Source of the DNA: AV17 sp046262735
Lineage (GTDB): Bacteria; Verrucomicrobiota; Verrucomicrobiia; Chthoniobacterales; UBA10450
Length of the DNA stretch: 19,433 bases
Assembly (NCBI GenBank): GCA_046262735.1
Contig: JBHEMD010000077.1
Location: 1-19,433 of the forward strand
Direction: 5' to 3'
The notes under the pieces are model-generated. The model had not been told where the DNA came from. It was given only the letters and a program-made list of their open reading frames with translations, and did no database searches. The stretch's first letter is position 1. Each line of letters opens with the position of its first letter. This document shows, in pieces, positions 7,927 to 15,622 of this stretch. The translations under genes were made by a program, and so were the position numbers.

Positions 7927-8223
7927 ATGGCCAGACGACCCAATCCCGATTCGGAAGCAAACATTCGGCGCATCGACACGAAAGCGCGCGCGAAAAAACA
8001 GACGCACGGCTTTCAAGTTCATTTTCTCCGAGGCACTTCGGTGTTGACGAGAATGTTTAGCGATACGCTTTACGGCGGCAAGGAGGGGGCGCGTCGCGCC
8101 GCACGAAGATTCAAACGGACGACTTTGCGCACGATTGCCAGACGCAAAGTTGCCGGATTCACCGTCGCAAGACGCCGGCGGCATAAATCGGCGGCACGGA
8201 AGCGGCGACGGCGATCGGCCTAG
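7927..8223 (+). CDS. small basic AP2-like DNA-binding protein
   Basis: 98 residues. Residues 25-66 (HGFQVHFLRG, then RMFSDTLYGGKEGARRAARR) fit the three-stranded AP2-type DNA-binding fold seen in short bacterial proteins and in integrase arm-binding domains: an aromatic G-W/F-x-V strand, an F-[SA]-D strand, then a helix after GGK. The C-terminal third is almost only Arg/Lys/Ala (12 Arg or Lys in the last 19 residues), which would bind nucleic acid non-specifically. No catalytic domain is present. Its stop codon lies in CCTAGG, which also supplies the stop of the convergent RsmA-NUDIX gene, so the two transcripts overlap. It could be a chromatin-like or regulatory protein, or a remnant of a mobile element; neither is shown. 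Confidence 0.65.
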   Translation: MARRPNPDSEANIRRIDTKARAKKQTHGFQVHFLRGTSVLTRMFSDTLYGGKEGARRAARRFKRTTLRTIARRKVAGFTVARRRRHKSAARKRRRRSA

Positions 8224-9572
8224 GCGCCAGCATTGTCGGCTTTTTGCGAGCGGAAGGCGCGCCAGCATTCGATCGCGGCCGGCGTGAAATCCTCCGGCCG
8301 CGCCGCCATCCATCCGTTTACGATGTCGGCGGGGAAATAGCCGCCCGTTTCAATCTCGTTGCGGTTTGGCTTTACCTCGTCCTGGACGGCGGCGCGGTAA
8401 GCGCAAATGAATTCCTGGTCAGTCCTCATGGAGGCGGGCAATTTGAACAGACGTTCCAACGGCACATCGATCCCGAGTTCTTCCTGTAGCTCGCGCCGCG
8501 CCGCTTCGTCATAACCTTCGGCGGCGGAAACATGCCCACCGGCACTCGAGTCCCAGCGCAGAGGATGTCGATCTTTCCACCGTGCGCGTTTTTGCAAATA
8601 AACCTCTCCTGCCGGATTGAAAACAAGGATGTGGACAGCGCGATGGCGCAAGTTATCCCCATGCACCTGAGATCGGTAGGCATAGCGCAGGATTCGGTCC
8701 ATTTCGTCCACCACGGGGAAGCGTTCCTGCTGAAAAAAGTGCGGCTCGTCCGTGCCGGCCGGCGCGATCTCGTTGGCCAGAGCAATCCACTGCCCAGGCG
8801 ACAACTCCTCGGCGCGCGCTTTTGGATCGAAGCCGAGCCGGGCCGCAGTTCCTTCCCAATCCGGCACGCGCTGACCAATCACCTTTTGGAGTTGTTTTCT
8901 TCTCTGTGAAAAAGCGTAGCGGATCAGCTTCGTCAGCACTTCGTCGTCGCACGCGGGCAACTCCAGCGGATCACGCGGAGAAATCCGCACGAGCGCGGAA
9001 GCAACTTCTGGCTGAGGGATAAACACAGTGGCGGAAATTGTCCGAAGCAGTTCGACGCGATGATGCAATTGGATGCGCAAAGTTAACGCGCCGTAGTCGT
9101 GCGTCGCGGGCGCAGCCGAAAGCCGCGCGGCGACCTCCTTTTGTAACGTGAACAACACCAGCGAGATAGGACTTGGATAATCGACGAACTTCGTCAGCAG
9201 CGGACTCGAAATGTTATAAGGCAGATTGCCAACGACTTTCACGCGCGGCTGGCAATACAAAGCACGCACGTCGAACTCGAGCGCGTCGACATTGCGCAAT
9301 TCCAGCCGCGGATGAGGGAGACGTTGCCGCAAAAAACTCGCCAGCCGCGTGTCTTTCTCGAGCGCGAGAACACGCGCGCCTTTCTCCAGCATCATTTCAG
9401 TCAGCGCACCGAGCCCGGGTCCGATCTCGACCACGTAATCGTCCGGCGTCAGCTCCGCTTGATCGACAATCCAGCGCGCCAGATTCTGATCGTGCAGGAA
9501 ATTTTGGCCGAGCTTTTTTACTGGCGAAACGCCAATTTCGTGGAGCGTGACAGGGATTTCGGAAAGCCTCAT
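8220..9572 (-). CDS. rsmA: RsmA (KsgA) 16S rRNA dimethyladenosine transferase fused to a NUDIX hydrolase
   Basis: 450 residues from ATG at 9572. Residues 1-270 are a complete RsmA: KKLGQNFLHD (19-28), SAM-binding VEIGPGLGALT (48-58), NVDALEFD (95-102) and the catalytic NLPYNISS (116-123). The enzyme dimethylates two adenines in helix 45 of 16S rRNA during 30S maturation. After a short linker, residues 277-450 form a NUDIX domain of the YfcD/IPP-isomerase-like type with a perfect box (G-x5-E-x7-REL-x-EE-x-G-I, 346-368) that binds Mg2+ and hydrolyses a nucleoside diphosphate-linked substrate, unknown here. RsmA is normally about 270 residues, so the fusion is a true extension in one frame, with no stop or frameshift at the joint. 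GTTGTCGATCTTGCC sits directly before the start codon. It lies downstream of the DUF697 gene on the same strand. Confidence 0.92.
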   Translation of the reverse strand: MRLSEIPVTLHEIGVSPVKKLGQNFLHDQNLARWIVDQAELTPDDYVVEIGPGLGALTEMMLEKGARVLALEKDTRLASFLRQRLPHPRLELRNVDALEFDVRALYCQPRVKVVGNLPYNISSPLLTKFVDYPSPISLVLFTLQKEVAARLSAAPATHDYGALTLRIQLHHRVELLRTISATVFIPQPEVASALVRISPRDPLELPACDDEVLTKLIRYAFSQRRKQLQKVIGQRVPDWEGTAARLGFDPKARAEELSPGQWIALANEIAPAGTDEPHFFQQERFPVVDEMDRILRYAYRSQVHGDNLRHRAVHILVFNPAGEVYLQKRARWKDRHPLRWDSSAGGHVSAAEGYDEAARRELQEELGIDVPLERLFKLPASMRTDQEFICAYRAAVQDEVKPNRNEIETGGYFPADIVNGWMAARPEDFTPAAIECWRAFRSQKADNAGA

Positions 9573-9616
9573 GGCAAGATCGACAACTAGGTGCGGGGAC
9601 AGAGAAGAATTGGCGT

Positions 9617-9642
9617 TTTGTTCACAAAAACGTGTGAACAAA
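9617..9642. repeat. perfect 10-bp inverted repeat, operator-like
   Basis: TTTGTTCACA (9617-9626) and TGTGAACAAA (9633-9642) are exact inverse complements around AAAACG. Neither side is followed by a T-run, so it is not a typical terminator. It lies 45 bp upstream of the rsmA start, where a repressor or DnaA-like protein could bind. Its half-sites (TTGTTCACA) differ from the DnaA consensus TTATNCACA at one fixed position. Confidence 0.7.
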
Positions 9643-9661
9643 TTATGCCGCAGCCCGAATC

Positions 9662-9670
9662 TTATTCACA
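9662..9670 (+). promoter_or_regulatory. DnaA-box match TTATTCACA
   Basis: TTATTCACA fits the strict consensus TTATNCACA. A near copy, TTATTCCAA, follows at 9673-9681, so the two TTATTC units are spaced 11 bp (one helical turn). Together with the inverted repeat at 9617-9642 this gives a cluster of DnaA-box-like sites in one 139-bp intergenic gap. One 9-mer can occur by chance; the clustering is the support. Confidence 0.35.
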
Positions 9671-9711
9671 AGTTATTCCAAGCGTCCCCCGTCCTCGCCC
9701 TGAGGCAGGGA

Positions 9712-10872
9712 TCAGCCGCCCAATTTATCGACCGCATTTGCCCCGTTCGGCAGCGGGAGCGTTTCGCGCATTGGCCTTTTCCCGCTCGCACGATAGGTCC
9801 GGCGCGCTTCCTTGAGAGAGACGCCCTCAACAAAGAAAGCGATCGCCGCGCGCCCGATCCCATATGTGCCGGCTCCGGCGACCATGCCGCACACGACATT
9901 GCCCCAGCCCGGAAAAAACTTCAGCATCGCGCGCACGCCTTCACGCAGCAACATCGCTGCGCCGACGTTTGCTCCCAGAGCGCCGACGAATTCGGTTGCG
10001 GCGCGCACGCTGCGCTCGCGCCCGCTCACATACATGATTGCCGAAACCATCCCCAGTTGCAGCGTGGTCAGGATCGGCAGATCGGCGAGCGGAATCGGCT
10101 GTGCGCCGATCGCTGCGCAAATCGCCGAAGTCGATTTCACCAGGCTTTGCGCCACGTCGCGCTGCTGTTGCCGGTCACGGGAAATCCGGATCAACTCGAG
10201 CCGCGCCTCGTTTGGCACCGCGCGCCCGAGGATCGACATCAGCTTTTGCCGCGCGCGCAAAGAATCTTCGGCGGTGTTCAACGCGATCACTTCGAGAAGC
10301 CGTTCCTTCTCTGGCAATGCTCTCGCGAGCTGCGCGGCGAGGCCATCATCCTGTTTTCCTCGTTCCTTGCCGGTGGCGGATGAGAAGCTGACGCCTGCCA
10401 CCACCGGCTTACCGTTTCCTGCCTCGCTCCACTTCAAACAGCTAATCAAGTTCTCGAGCTCAGCTTTGCGCCCGCGGCGTTTTCTAATGGCGTCATCGAG
10501 GAACAAAATTACATCAGCTGGTTGTCGCTTTAGTTCTTCTTCGATTTGCAGGCGGGCCGAATCGAGCGCGCCCCGCGCATCGAGGATCGATACCGCACCG
10601 CGTGCGCCCGCGTTCATTTCCTGCCAGCGGAAGATCGACAACGGCGCAGGCGCTCTCTCCGGCTCGCTCGCCAGACCGAACAAGACGTTTACCAGCTCCG
10701 GCGCCGGCTTATCGATCGAGCCGAGCAACAAGAACCGCGGCGGCCTTTTTTGCAGAAATAGTTGCTTGAGCGGCGTCAGCTCGCGCAAAACGGGCGTTCG
10801 GATTCTGTCCGGCAATTTGCCGAGCAAGGCCTCCAGTTTCGCCACGACGTTGAGAAGCACCGGCTGATCCAT
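9712..10872 (-). CDS. DUF697 membrane protein with degenerate GTPase-like N-terminus
   Basis: 386 residues. The C-terminal part (about 247-350) is a DUF697 domain: AAIGAQPIPLADLPILTTLQ is its hallmark, followed by two hydrophobic hairpins (about 294-309 and 322-347) that likely insert in the membrane. In related YcjF-like proteins this domain follows an Era-like GTPase. Here the N-terminal half keeps a GTPase-like pattern but not the key residues: where GxxxxGK[ST] is expected the sequence reads GSIDKPAPEL (51-60), with no Lys-Ser/Thr pair; DARG (98-101) sits where DxxG is expected; no NKxD is evident. It is therefore probably a pseudo-GTPase. The cellular role is unknown. It is on the same strand as rsmA, 139 bp upstream, and divergent from the transketolase gene. 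Confidence 0.7.
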   Translation of the reverse strand: MDQPVLLNVVAKLEALLGKLPDRIRTPVLRELTPLKQLFLQKRPPRFLLLGSIDKPAPELVNVLFGLASEPERAPAPLSIFRWQEMNAGARGAVSILDARGALDSARLQIEEELKRQPADVILFLDDAIRKRRGRKAELENLISCLKWSEAGNGKPVVAGVSFSSATGKERGKQDDGLAAQLARALPEKERLLEVIALNTAEDSLRARQKLMSILGRAVPNEARLELIRISRDRQQQRDVAQSLVKSTSAICAAIGAQPIPLADLPILTTLQLGMVSAIMYVSGRERSVRAATEFVGALGANVGAAMLLREGVRAMLKFFPGWGNVVCGMVAGAGTYGIGRAAIAFFVEGVSLKEARRTYRASGKRPMRETLPLPNGANAVDKLGG

Positions 10873-10999
10873 CTCAATCGATTCTAAATTCTTGCCGTCG
10901 GTTTTGCCAGCAACGGCGAACCAACATTGTCGATCTTACCAGTTCCGGAAAGAGTTTGCGCAACGACAAATCTGCACCCATAAATCTTCCTCCGGTCGG

Positions 11000-12991
11000 A
11001 TGAGCCTGAACGTCGAAATCCTCTCGCGTGCGGCGAACGAAGCCCGCGGCCTGTGCATGGACGCGGTGCAAGCGTCGCAGTCCGGGCACCTTGGGCTGCC
11101 GCTCGGGTGCGCGGAGATGGGCGCCGTTCTTTACGGCTACGCGCTCAAACATAACCCTGACCAGCCGCGCTGGATCAATCGCGATTACTTCGTCCTCTCC
11201 GCCGGGCACGGCAGCATGTTCCTGTACGCCTGGCTCCATCTCAGCGGCTACGATTTGCCCATGTCGGAAATAAAGCGTTTTCGCCAATTGCACTCCAAAA
11301 CGCCGGGTCACCCGGAATTTTTCGAAACGCCCGGAGTGGAATGCACGACCGGGCCGCTCGGGCAGGGCGTCGGCAACGCGGTCGGTATCGCCGTGGCGAT
11401 GAAAATGGCGGCGGCGCATTTCAACACGAGCGAGCATCGCGTTTTCGATCAGCATTGCATTTGTCTGGCCGGCGACGGCGACATGCAGGAAGGCGTCGCC
11501 TCGGAAGCGAGCGCGTTCGCCGGACATTTCGGGCTCGATAATTTGATCCTGATCTACGATTCGAACGCGGTCACGCTCGACGCGCCCGCCAAGGACACCG
11601 AAAGCGAAGACACCGGCAAACGCTACGCGGCCTATGGTTTCGACGTGCAGGAGATTGAGGGCGAGGACATGCAGCAATTTCTCGATGCGCTAAACATCGC
11701 GAAGGAGTGCGACAACGGGAAGCCGCAGTTCATCATCGCGCACACGCTTATCGGCAGAGGCATTCCCGAAGTCGCCGGCACTTACAAGGCGCACGGTGAA
11801 GCCGGGGCGAAGTTTGTCGACGCCGACCGCAAAAAACTTGGCCTGCCGGCCGAACATTATTTCGTCTCGCCGGAAGTCCGCAATTACTTCGCCGAACACA
11901 AGAAGAAACTGCTCGCGGACTACGACCGCTGGGAAAAAAGCTACAACGACTGGCGTCAGAAAAATCCGGAGCGCGCAAAAATTCTCGATGACGGAGTTGA
12001 CCGAAAAGTTCCGGTCAATCTTTTATCGAAAATCCCGGAGTTCCCGAAAGACGCGAAGCTGGCCACGCGCAAAGCGGGTGGCGAAGTGTTGCAACCGATC
12101 GCTCACGACGTGCCATTGCTCATCGGCGGGAGCGCCGACTTGTACGGCTCGACCATGAATTACATTAAGGATGCGGGCGATTTTACGCGCGACAATCCGA
12201 GCGGCCGCAACATTCGTTTCGGCATTCGCGAGCATGGCATGTGCGCAATCATGAACGGAATTTCGTATCACGGAATATTTCGCGCATCGGGCGCGACGTT
12301 CCTTGTTTTCACCGATTACTGTCGTGCCTCGATTCGTTTGGCCGCGTTGTCGAAGCTGCCGAACATCTACATTTTCACGCACGACTCGATCGGCGTGGGC
12401 GAAGACGGCCCGACTCATGAGCCGGTCGAAACGGTGAGCTCGATTCGCGTCATGCCGCAGATCGATCTCATTCGTCCCGCCGATCCGGAGGAAACGGCCG
12501 GCGCGTTCGTCGCCGCGATGGAGCGCATCGATGGACCGACGCTGATCGCACTGACACGACAAACGGTACCAATGTTGAACGATGTCGATCTTACGTCGCG
12601 CCGCGAAGGCGTGCGCCGCGGTGGTTACATCGCGAAAAAAGAAAAGGGCAATCTCGACCTCATCATTATGTCGTGCGGCAGCGAACTGCAGCACGCGCTC
12701 GCCGCTGCGAAAGAACTCGGCGACGGCGTCCGCGTCGTCTCGATGCCGTGCTTCGAGCGTTTCGAACGCCAGCCGGCCGAATATCGCGAAGAAGTCTTGC
12801 CCAACGCATGCCGCAAACGCGTCGCCATCGAAGCCGGCGTGCCCGACACCTGGTACCGCTACGTCGGCCTCGACGGCAAAGTCATCGGCCTCCACCGGTT
12901 CGGATTGAGCGCGCCCGGCGCCGAAGTGATGAAAGAATTCGGCATCGACGCCCAACACGTGATCGAAGCGGCGAAAGCGTTGTTGCGTTAA
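11000..12991 (+). CDS. tkt: transketolase
   Basis: 663 residues from ATG at 11000, the usual transketolase length. The frame is open upstream to 10892, but those 36 codons have no family match. Visible landmarks: SGHLGLPLG (residues 28-36), LSAGHGSMFLY (66-76), GPLGQGVGNA (118-127), the thiamine diphosphate motif GDGDMQEG to DSN (158-189), then IREHGM and GEDGPTHEPVE in the pyrimidine-binding domain, and a normal C-terminal domain ending in LHRFGLSAPGAEV. The enzyme moves two-carbon ketol units between sugar phosphates in the cytosolic pentose phosphate pathway, with thiamine diphosphate and a divalent metal. ATTGTCGATCTTACC lies 60 bp before the start in the divergent promoter region. A short GC-rich hairpin follows the stop. 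It marks the end of the conserved chromosomal part before the accessory operon. Confidence 0.95.
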   Translation: MSLNVEILSRAANEARGLCMDAVQASQSGHLGLPLGCAEMGAVLYGYALKHNPDQPRWINRDYFVLSAGHGSMFLYAWLHLSGYDLPMSEIKRFRQLHSKTPGHPEFFETPGVECTTGPLGQGVGNAVGIAVAMKMAAAHFNTSEHRVFDQHCICLAGDGDMQEGVASEASAFAGHFGLDNLILIYDSNAVTLDAPAKDTESEDTGKRYAAYGFDVQEIEGEDMQQFLDALNIAKECDNGKPQFIIAHTLIGRGIPEVAGTYKAHGEAGAKFVDADRKKLGLPAEHYFVSPEVRNYFAEHKKKLLADYDRWEKSYNDWRQKNPERAKILDDGVDRKVPVNLLSKIPEFPKDAKLATRKAGGEVLQPIAHDVPLLIGGSADLYGSTMNYIKDAGDFTRDNPSGRNIRFGIREHGMCAIMNGISYHGIFRASGATFLVFTDYCRASIRLAALSKLPNIYIFTHDSIGVGEDGPTHEPVETVSSIRVMPQIDLIRPADPEETAGAFVAAMERIDGPTLIALTRQTVPMLNDVDLTSRREGVRRGGYIAKKEKGNLDLIIMSCGSELQHALAAAKELGDGVRVVSMPCFERFERQPAEYREEVLPNACRKRVAIEAGVPDTWYRYVGLDGKVIGLHRFGLSAPGAEVMKEFGIDAQHVIEAAKALLR

Positions 12992-13192
12992 TCCACAGCT
13001 TGGGTAGCGCACGCGTCGCGCGTGCCGGTTTCGCATCTTGCCAACAATCTCTCTGAAAAGTTCGTGATAGTGCGACGCCATTGCTAACGTGCGAGACGCA
13101 TGCCGCCGTCCCTTAGCGCTGAAGAACCATCCCTTGTTCAGTCTTGAGGTTCTGGAAGTGACGAGAAAGCTGATTTCGATTAAACAATTTAC
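12992..13192. other. intergenic gap with decayed REP-like structure, no gene
   Basis: 201 bp between transketolase and the accessory operon, with no supported gene. A 7-bp hairpin (GCACGCG, TCG, CGCGTGC; 13009-13025) follows the transketolase stop by 17 bp, but without a T-run. An imperfect inverse copy of its left part appears near 13084-13104 (GTGCGAGACGCATGCCGC), so the stretch 13006-13105 resembles a degraded REP/MITE-like unit of about 100 bp. No convincing promoter is seen: GTGACG, 17 bp, TAAACA before the operon start at 13193 is the best and is weak. No tRNA or attachment-site repeat is seen. Confidence 0.45.
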
Positions 13193-15622
13193 ATGCTCTG
13201 GTTGGTACCATTCGTTTCCGCGTTATTGGGCGGTGTGATCGCCGGCTGGGCGGGGGCGGTAATGGGTTTCTCGCTCGGCTGTGTTATAGCCAAAATACTG
13301 AGAAACGCGGGGCGGAGCGATAGCGCTCCGGCACGTGCCAACTCAGTTGAAAGTGGGATACGCACGCTCAATCCGAGAGCGGCGCAATCCGAGACCGTTG
13401 ATCGTCTTCACGAGCGCATGGGACAGTTGCAAGCTTCGCGTACTGCTAATGAAAACTCGCAATCCTCGGGTGTAGCCTTCGAGCCTGCACCCCGAACAGG
13501 ACGTGCCGCGCCAAAGCTCACTTGGTATCCTACCGGTGCGTCGTTATTTCATGCCGGGCTCGTCATTGACGCCGGCATGATTTTCACGAGCGAACGGACG
13601 CTCGCATGGCCGGGCGAGCCGTCCGCCATAATTACCTCACTGTCGGTCGCAGCCACTGCGGCGCATCCGCTCGCGGACTTCGGGTACTACCCGAGCTACG
13701 AACAGATCTCGGCGGAGCAAAGGCGCTGCTATTTGGAATGGCTTGCGGCTGGCCGCAAAGATGTTGATCCAGCGCAACGCTGTCTTGGGTACTTGTTCAT
13801 ATTTTTCTATGGTTTAGAACGTCGTATCATACTGGACTGCGATCGCGACCCATTGCTGATCGAGGAACTGATCCGGCTGTTACAGAATTACGGACCCGCG
13901 CATAAATCGCGCTCGTTGAGAAGTTACTTCCTTCAGCTTTTACACTTTGCCGGTTGGCAACTCGGCGCGGATGCTTATCGAGCACTGTGGCCGCGTCTAC
14001 TCGAGTTCGATACTGACCGGCCGGATGAGGAGGGCCTCCGATATGTGCTTGCCAATCTTTACCAGCGCGGAGAGCCGCTCGATTGGTTCGTGGGTTGTCG
14101 ACTTGCCCTGGCGGACGTGGAGAGCCGGCGAAGTACGGTAATTGCTCGTGCCAACGAAAAGTTTTTTGCGCTCTTTGAACGAAGGTTCAACGACCAGTAC
14201 GGGAATGGATTGAGACTCGAAGCAGCGAAGCAAGAAGCACTGGTGCAATACCGGCCGGCAAGCAACGCGCTCGCGCAGTTGATGTACGAGCAGCGCGGGC
14301 AGAAGGCTTTCCAACTTCGCATTCCTAATGTGGCTGGTCTTCACAGCCAGTTTAAACTGCTGCCGTCACTCTGGAACTCTTGCGTCGATGATCTGTCCGG
14401 GTACAGCCGAGTCTTAACCTCGAAGAAACAGGGGCAAGTCGCAGCGCTGGCCGCGTGGCAGTCGTTGCCACGTGAATTGCGCAAGATCGAAGATCACCCG
14501 CTCTACGCGAGCTTCAATGAACTGCTCGCGAATTCGCCGGGCGAGGGGGATTACAAGTTCATGTCTGTAGCAACGCTCGCGTCGCTTGCTGATATAACTG
14601 AACGAGCAAAGTTGACCACCACCAACAGTCGCGATGTTGCATTACTTACTGAGTCCTTAGGATGGCGTCTCGCGCCGGATACAAGGATCACAGGGCTCCC
14701 GCTCGCTTGGAATCAAGAGCTTGCACTATATCAGGTCAGCCCGGACCAGCACGCAACAGCAGATGTTCGCGGAATCATTCGCCTGCTCTATCTCGCTATC
14801 ACCGTCGCAGCGGCAGACGGTGTAATTGAGGCCGAAGAAATCGCCAGCTTTTACCAGATCGTCGGTTCGCAAATCGCGCCCGAAGGAGACTTGCATCCAG
14901 TCCGTGCTACGGAGGCGTCGTTGCGCCGAGATCCGAACGTCGCATTACGATCGCTGCCGCAGCTGTCTAAACTAATTCCCGTCGACAGTCGGCAGTTCGT
15001 GTTGCGCTTGCTTGCACACATAGCTGCTGCTGACAGCGAGGCAAGCCTCGATGAACTAAAGGTTTTGCGGCGAATTGCGCGAGCTTTCCAACTCGAGCCG
15101 GATTCAGCGGAGAGGTTGCTTCGTGAGGACGAGGCATTCCGCGAGGTGACTGTCGCTACGGCGCAGCGCAGTGCCGCGCGTGGTGAGGCAATCCCTTCGC
15201 GGCCGACCGACAAGCCACAAAGCTTTGCGCTTAACCAGGAGCGTATTAAAACGCTCACAGAAGAAACGCACGAAGTCATTTCGCTGCTGTCGGCTGTTAT
15301 GGCGGACCCTGAAGACGCTCCGTGTCCGCCTTCGGTGGCGGCGGTGACTGCACAACCAAGCTCCGCCTATCTTGAATGGCTGAGCGGCCTCGACGCGCGA
15401 TACCACCCTGCTGTCTTAGCGCTCGTGCGCCATGACGCTGTTACGACAAACGACTTCGATTGCATCGCTGCCGAGAATCACTTGCTCCCTGATGATTTGT
15501 TTACGGCCGTGAATACATGGGCTGACGAAAAGCTCGGAGATTTCCTGCTCGAACGTGGCGAGAACGTTCGCATTTTCCGCAACCTGATTCCTGATCTCGC
15601 GGCACTGCCAGTAGCTGCATGA
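13193..15622 (+). CDS. membrane-anchored TerB_N / TerB / TerB_C protein
   Basis: 809 residues. Residues 3-36 are one glycine-rich membrane segment (LLGGVIAGWAGAVMGFSLGC), then a linker to about 105. The TerB_N domain covers about 108-330, with the typical YYPSYEQISAEQRRCYLEWL (165-184) and FFYGLERR (204-211). A TerB domain lies at about 525-645, with AADGVIEAEE (540-549) and a second acidic site DSEASLDE (614-621), likely metal-binding. TerB_C is at about 680-800 (WLSGLDARYHPAVLALV, LLERGENVRIF). TerB proteins belong to the Ter metal and phage stress network; TerB_N/TerB_C versions have been noted beside DNA-processing genes. First gene of a tight operon: its TGA overlaps the next ATG (ATGA). 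I infer that it senses or localises the complex at the membrane. Domain calls are firm, the function is not. Confidence 0.85.
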   Translation: MLWLVPFVSALLGGVIAGWAGAVMGFSLGCVIAKILRNAGRSDSAPARANSVESGIRTLNPRAAQSETVDRLHERMGQLQASRTANENSQSSGVAFEPAPRTGRAAPKLTWYPTGASLFHAGLVIDAGMIFTSERTLAWPGEPSAIITSLSVAATAAHPLADFGYYPSYEQISAEQRRCYLEWLAAGRKDVDPAQRCLGYLFIFFYGLERRIILDCDRDPLLIEELIRLLQNYGPAHKSRSLRSYFLQLLHFAGWQLGADAYRALWPRLLEFDTDRPDEEGLRYVLANLYQRGEPLDWFVGCRLALADVESRRSTVIARANEKFFALFERRFNDQYGNGLRLEAAKQEALVQYRPASNALAQLMYEQRGQKAFQLRIPNVAGLHSQFKLLPSLWNSCVDDLSGYSRVLTSKKQGQVAALAAWQSLPRELRKIEDHPLYASFNELLANSPGEGDYKFMSVATLASLADITERAKLTTTNSRDVALLTESLGWRLAPDTRITGLPLAWNQELALYQVSPDQHATADVRGIIRLLYLAITVAAADGVIEAEEIASFYQIVGSQIAPEGDLHPVRATEASLRRDPNVALRSLPQLSKLIPVDSRQFVLRLLAHIAAADSEASLDELKVLRRIARAFQLEPDSAERLLREDEAFREVTVATAQRSAARGEAIPSRPTDKPQSFALNQERIKTLTEETHEVISLLSAVMADPEDAPCPPSVAAVTAQPSSAYLEWLSGLDARYHPAVLALVRHDAVTTNDFDCIAAENHLLPDDLFTAVNTWADEKLGDFLLERGENVRIFRNLIPDLAALPVAA

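Noticed and set aside
9617..9642. Rho-independent terminator
   Set aside because: The stem is A/T-rich and no T-run follows on either strand, so it fits an operator better.
9573..9711. Replication origin
   Set aside because: Only one strict DnaA box and no dnaA, dnaN or AT-rich unwinding stretch nearby; kept only as a regulatory candidate.
10892..10999. N-terminal extension of transketolase
   Set aside because: The 36 extra codons have no match to the family, and the ATG at 11000 gives the normal N-terminus and length.
12023..13081. Long open frame on the minus strand opposite the transketolase, and others at 10874-11677 and 9812-10867
   Set aside because: Antisense shadows of well-supported genes in GC-rich DNA; the translations are Arg/His-rich without family features.
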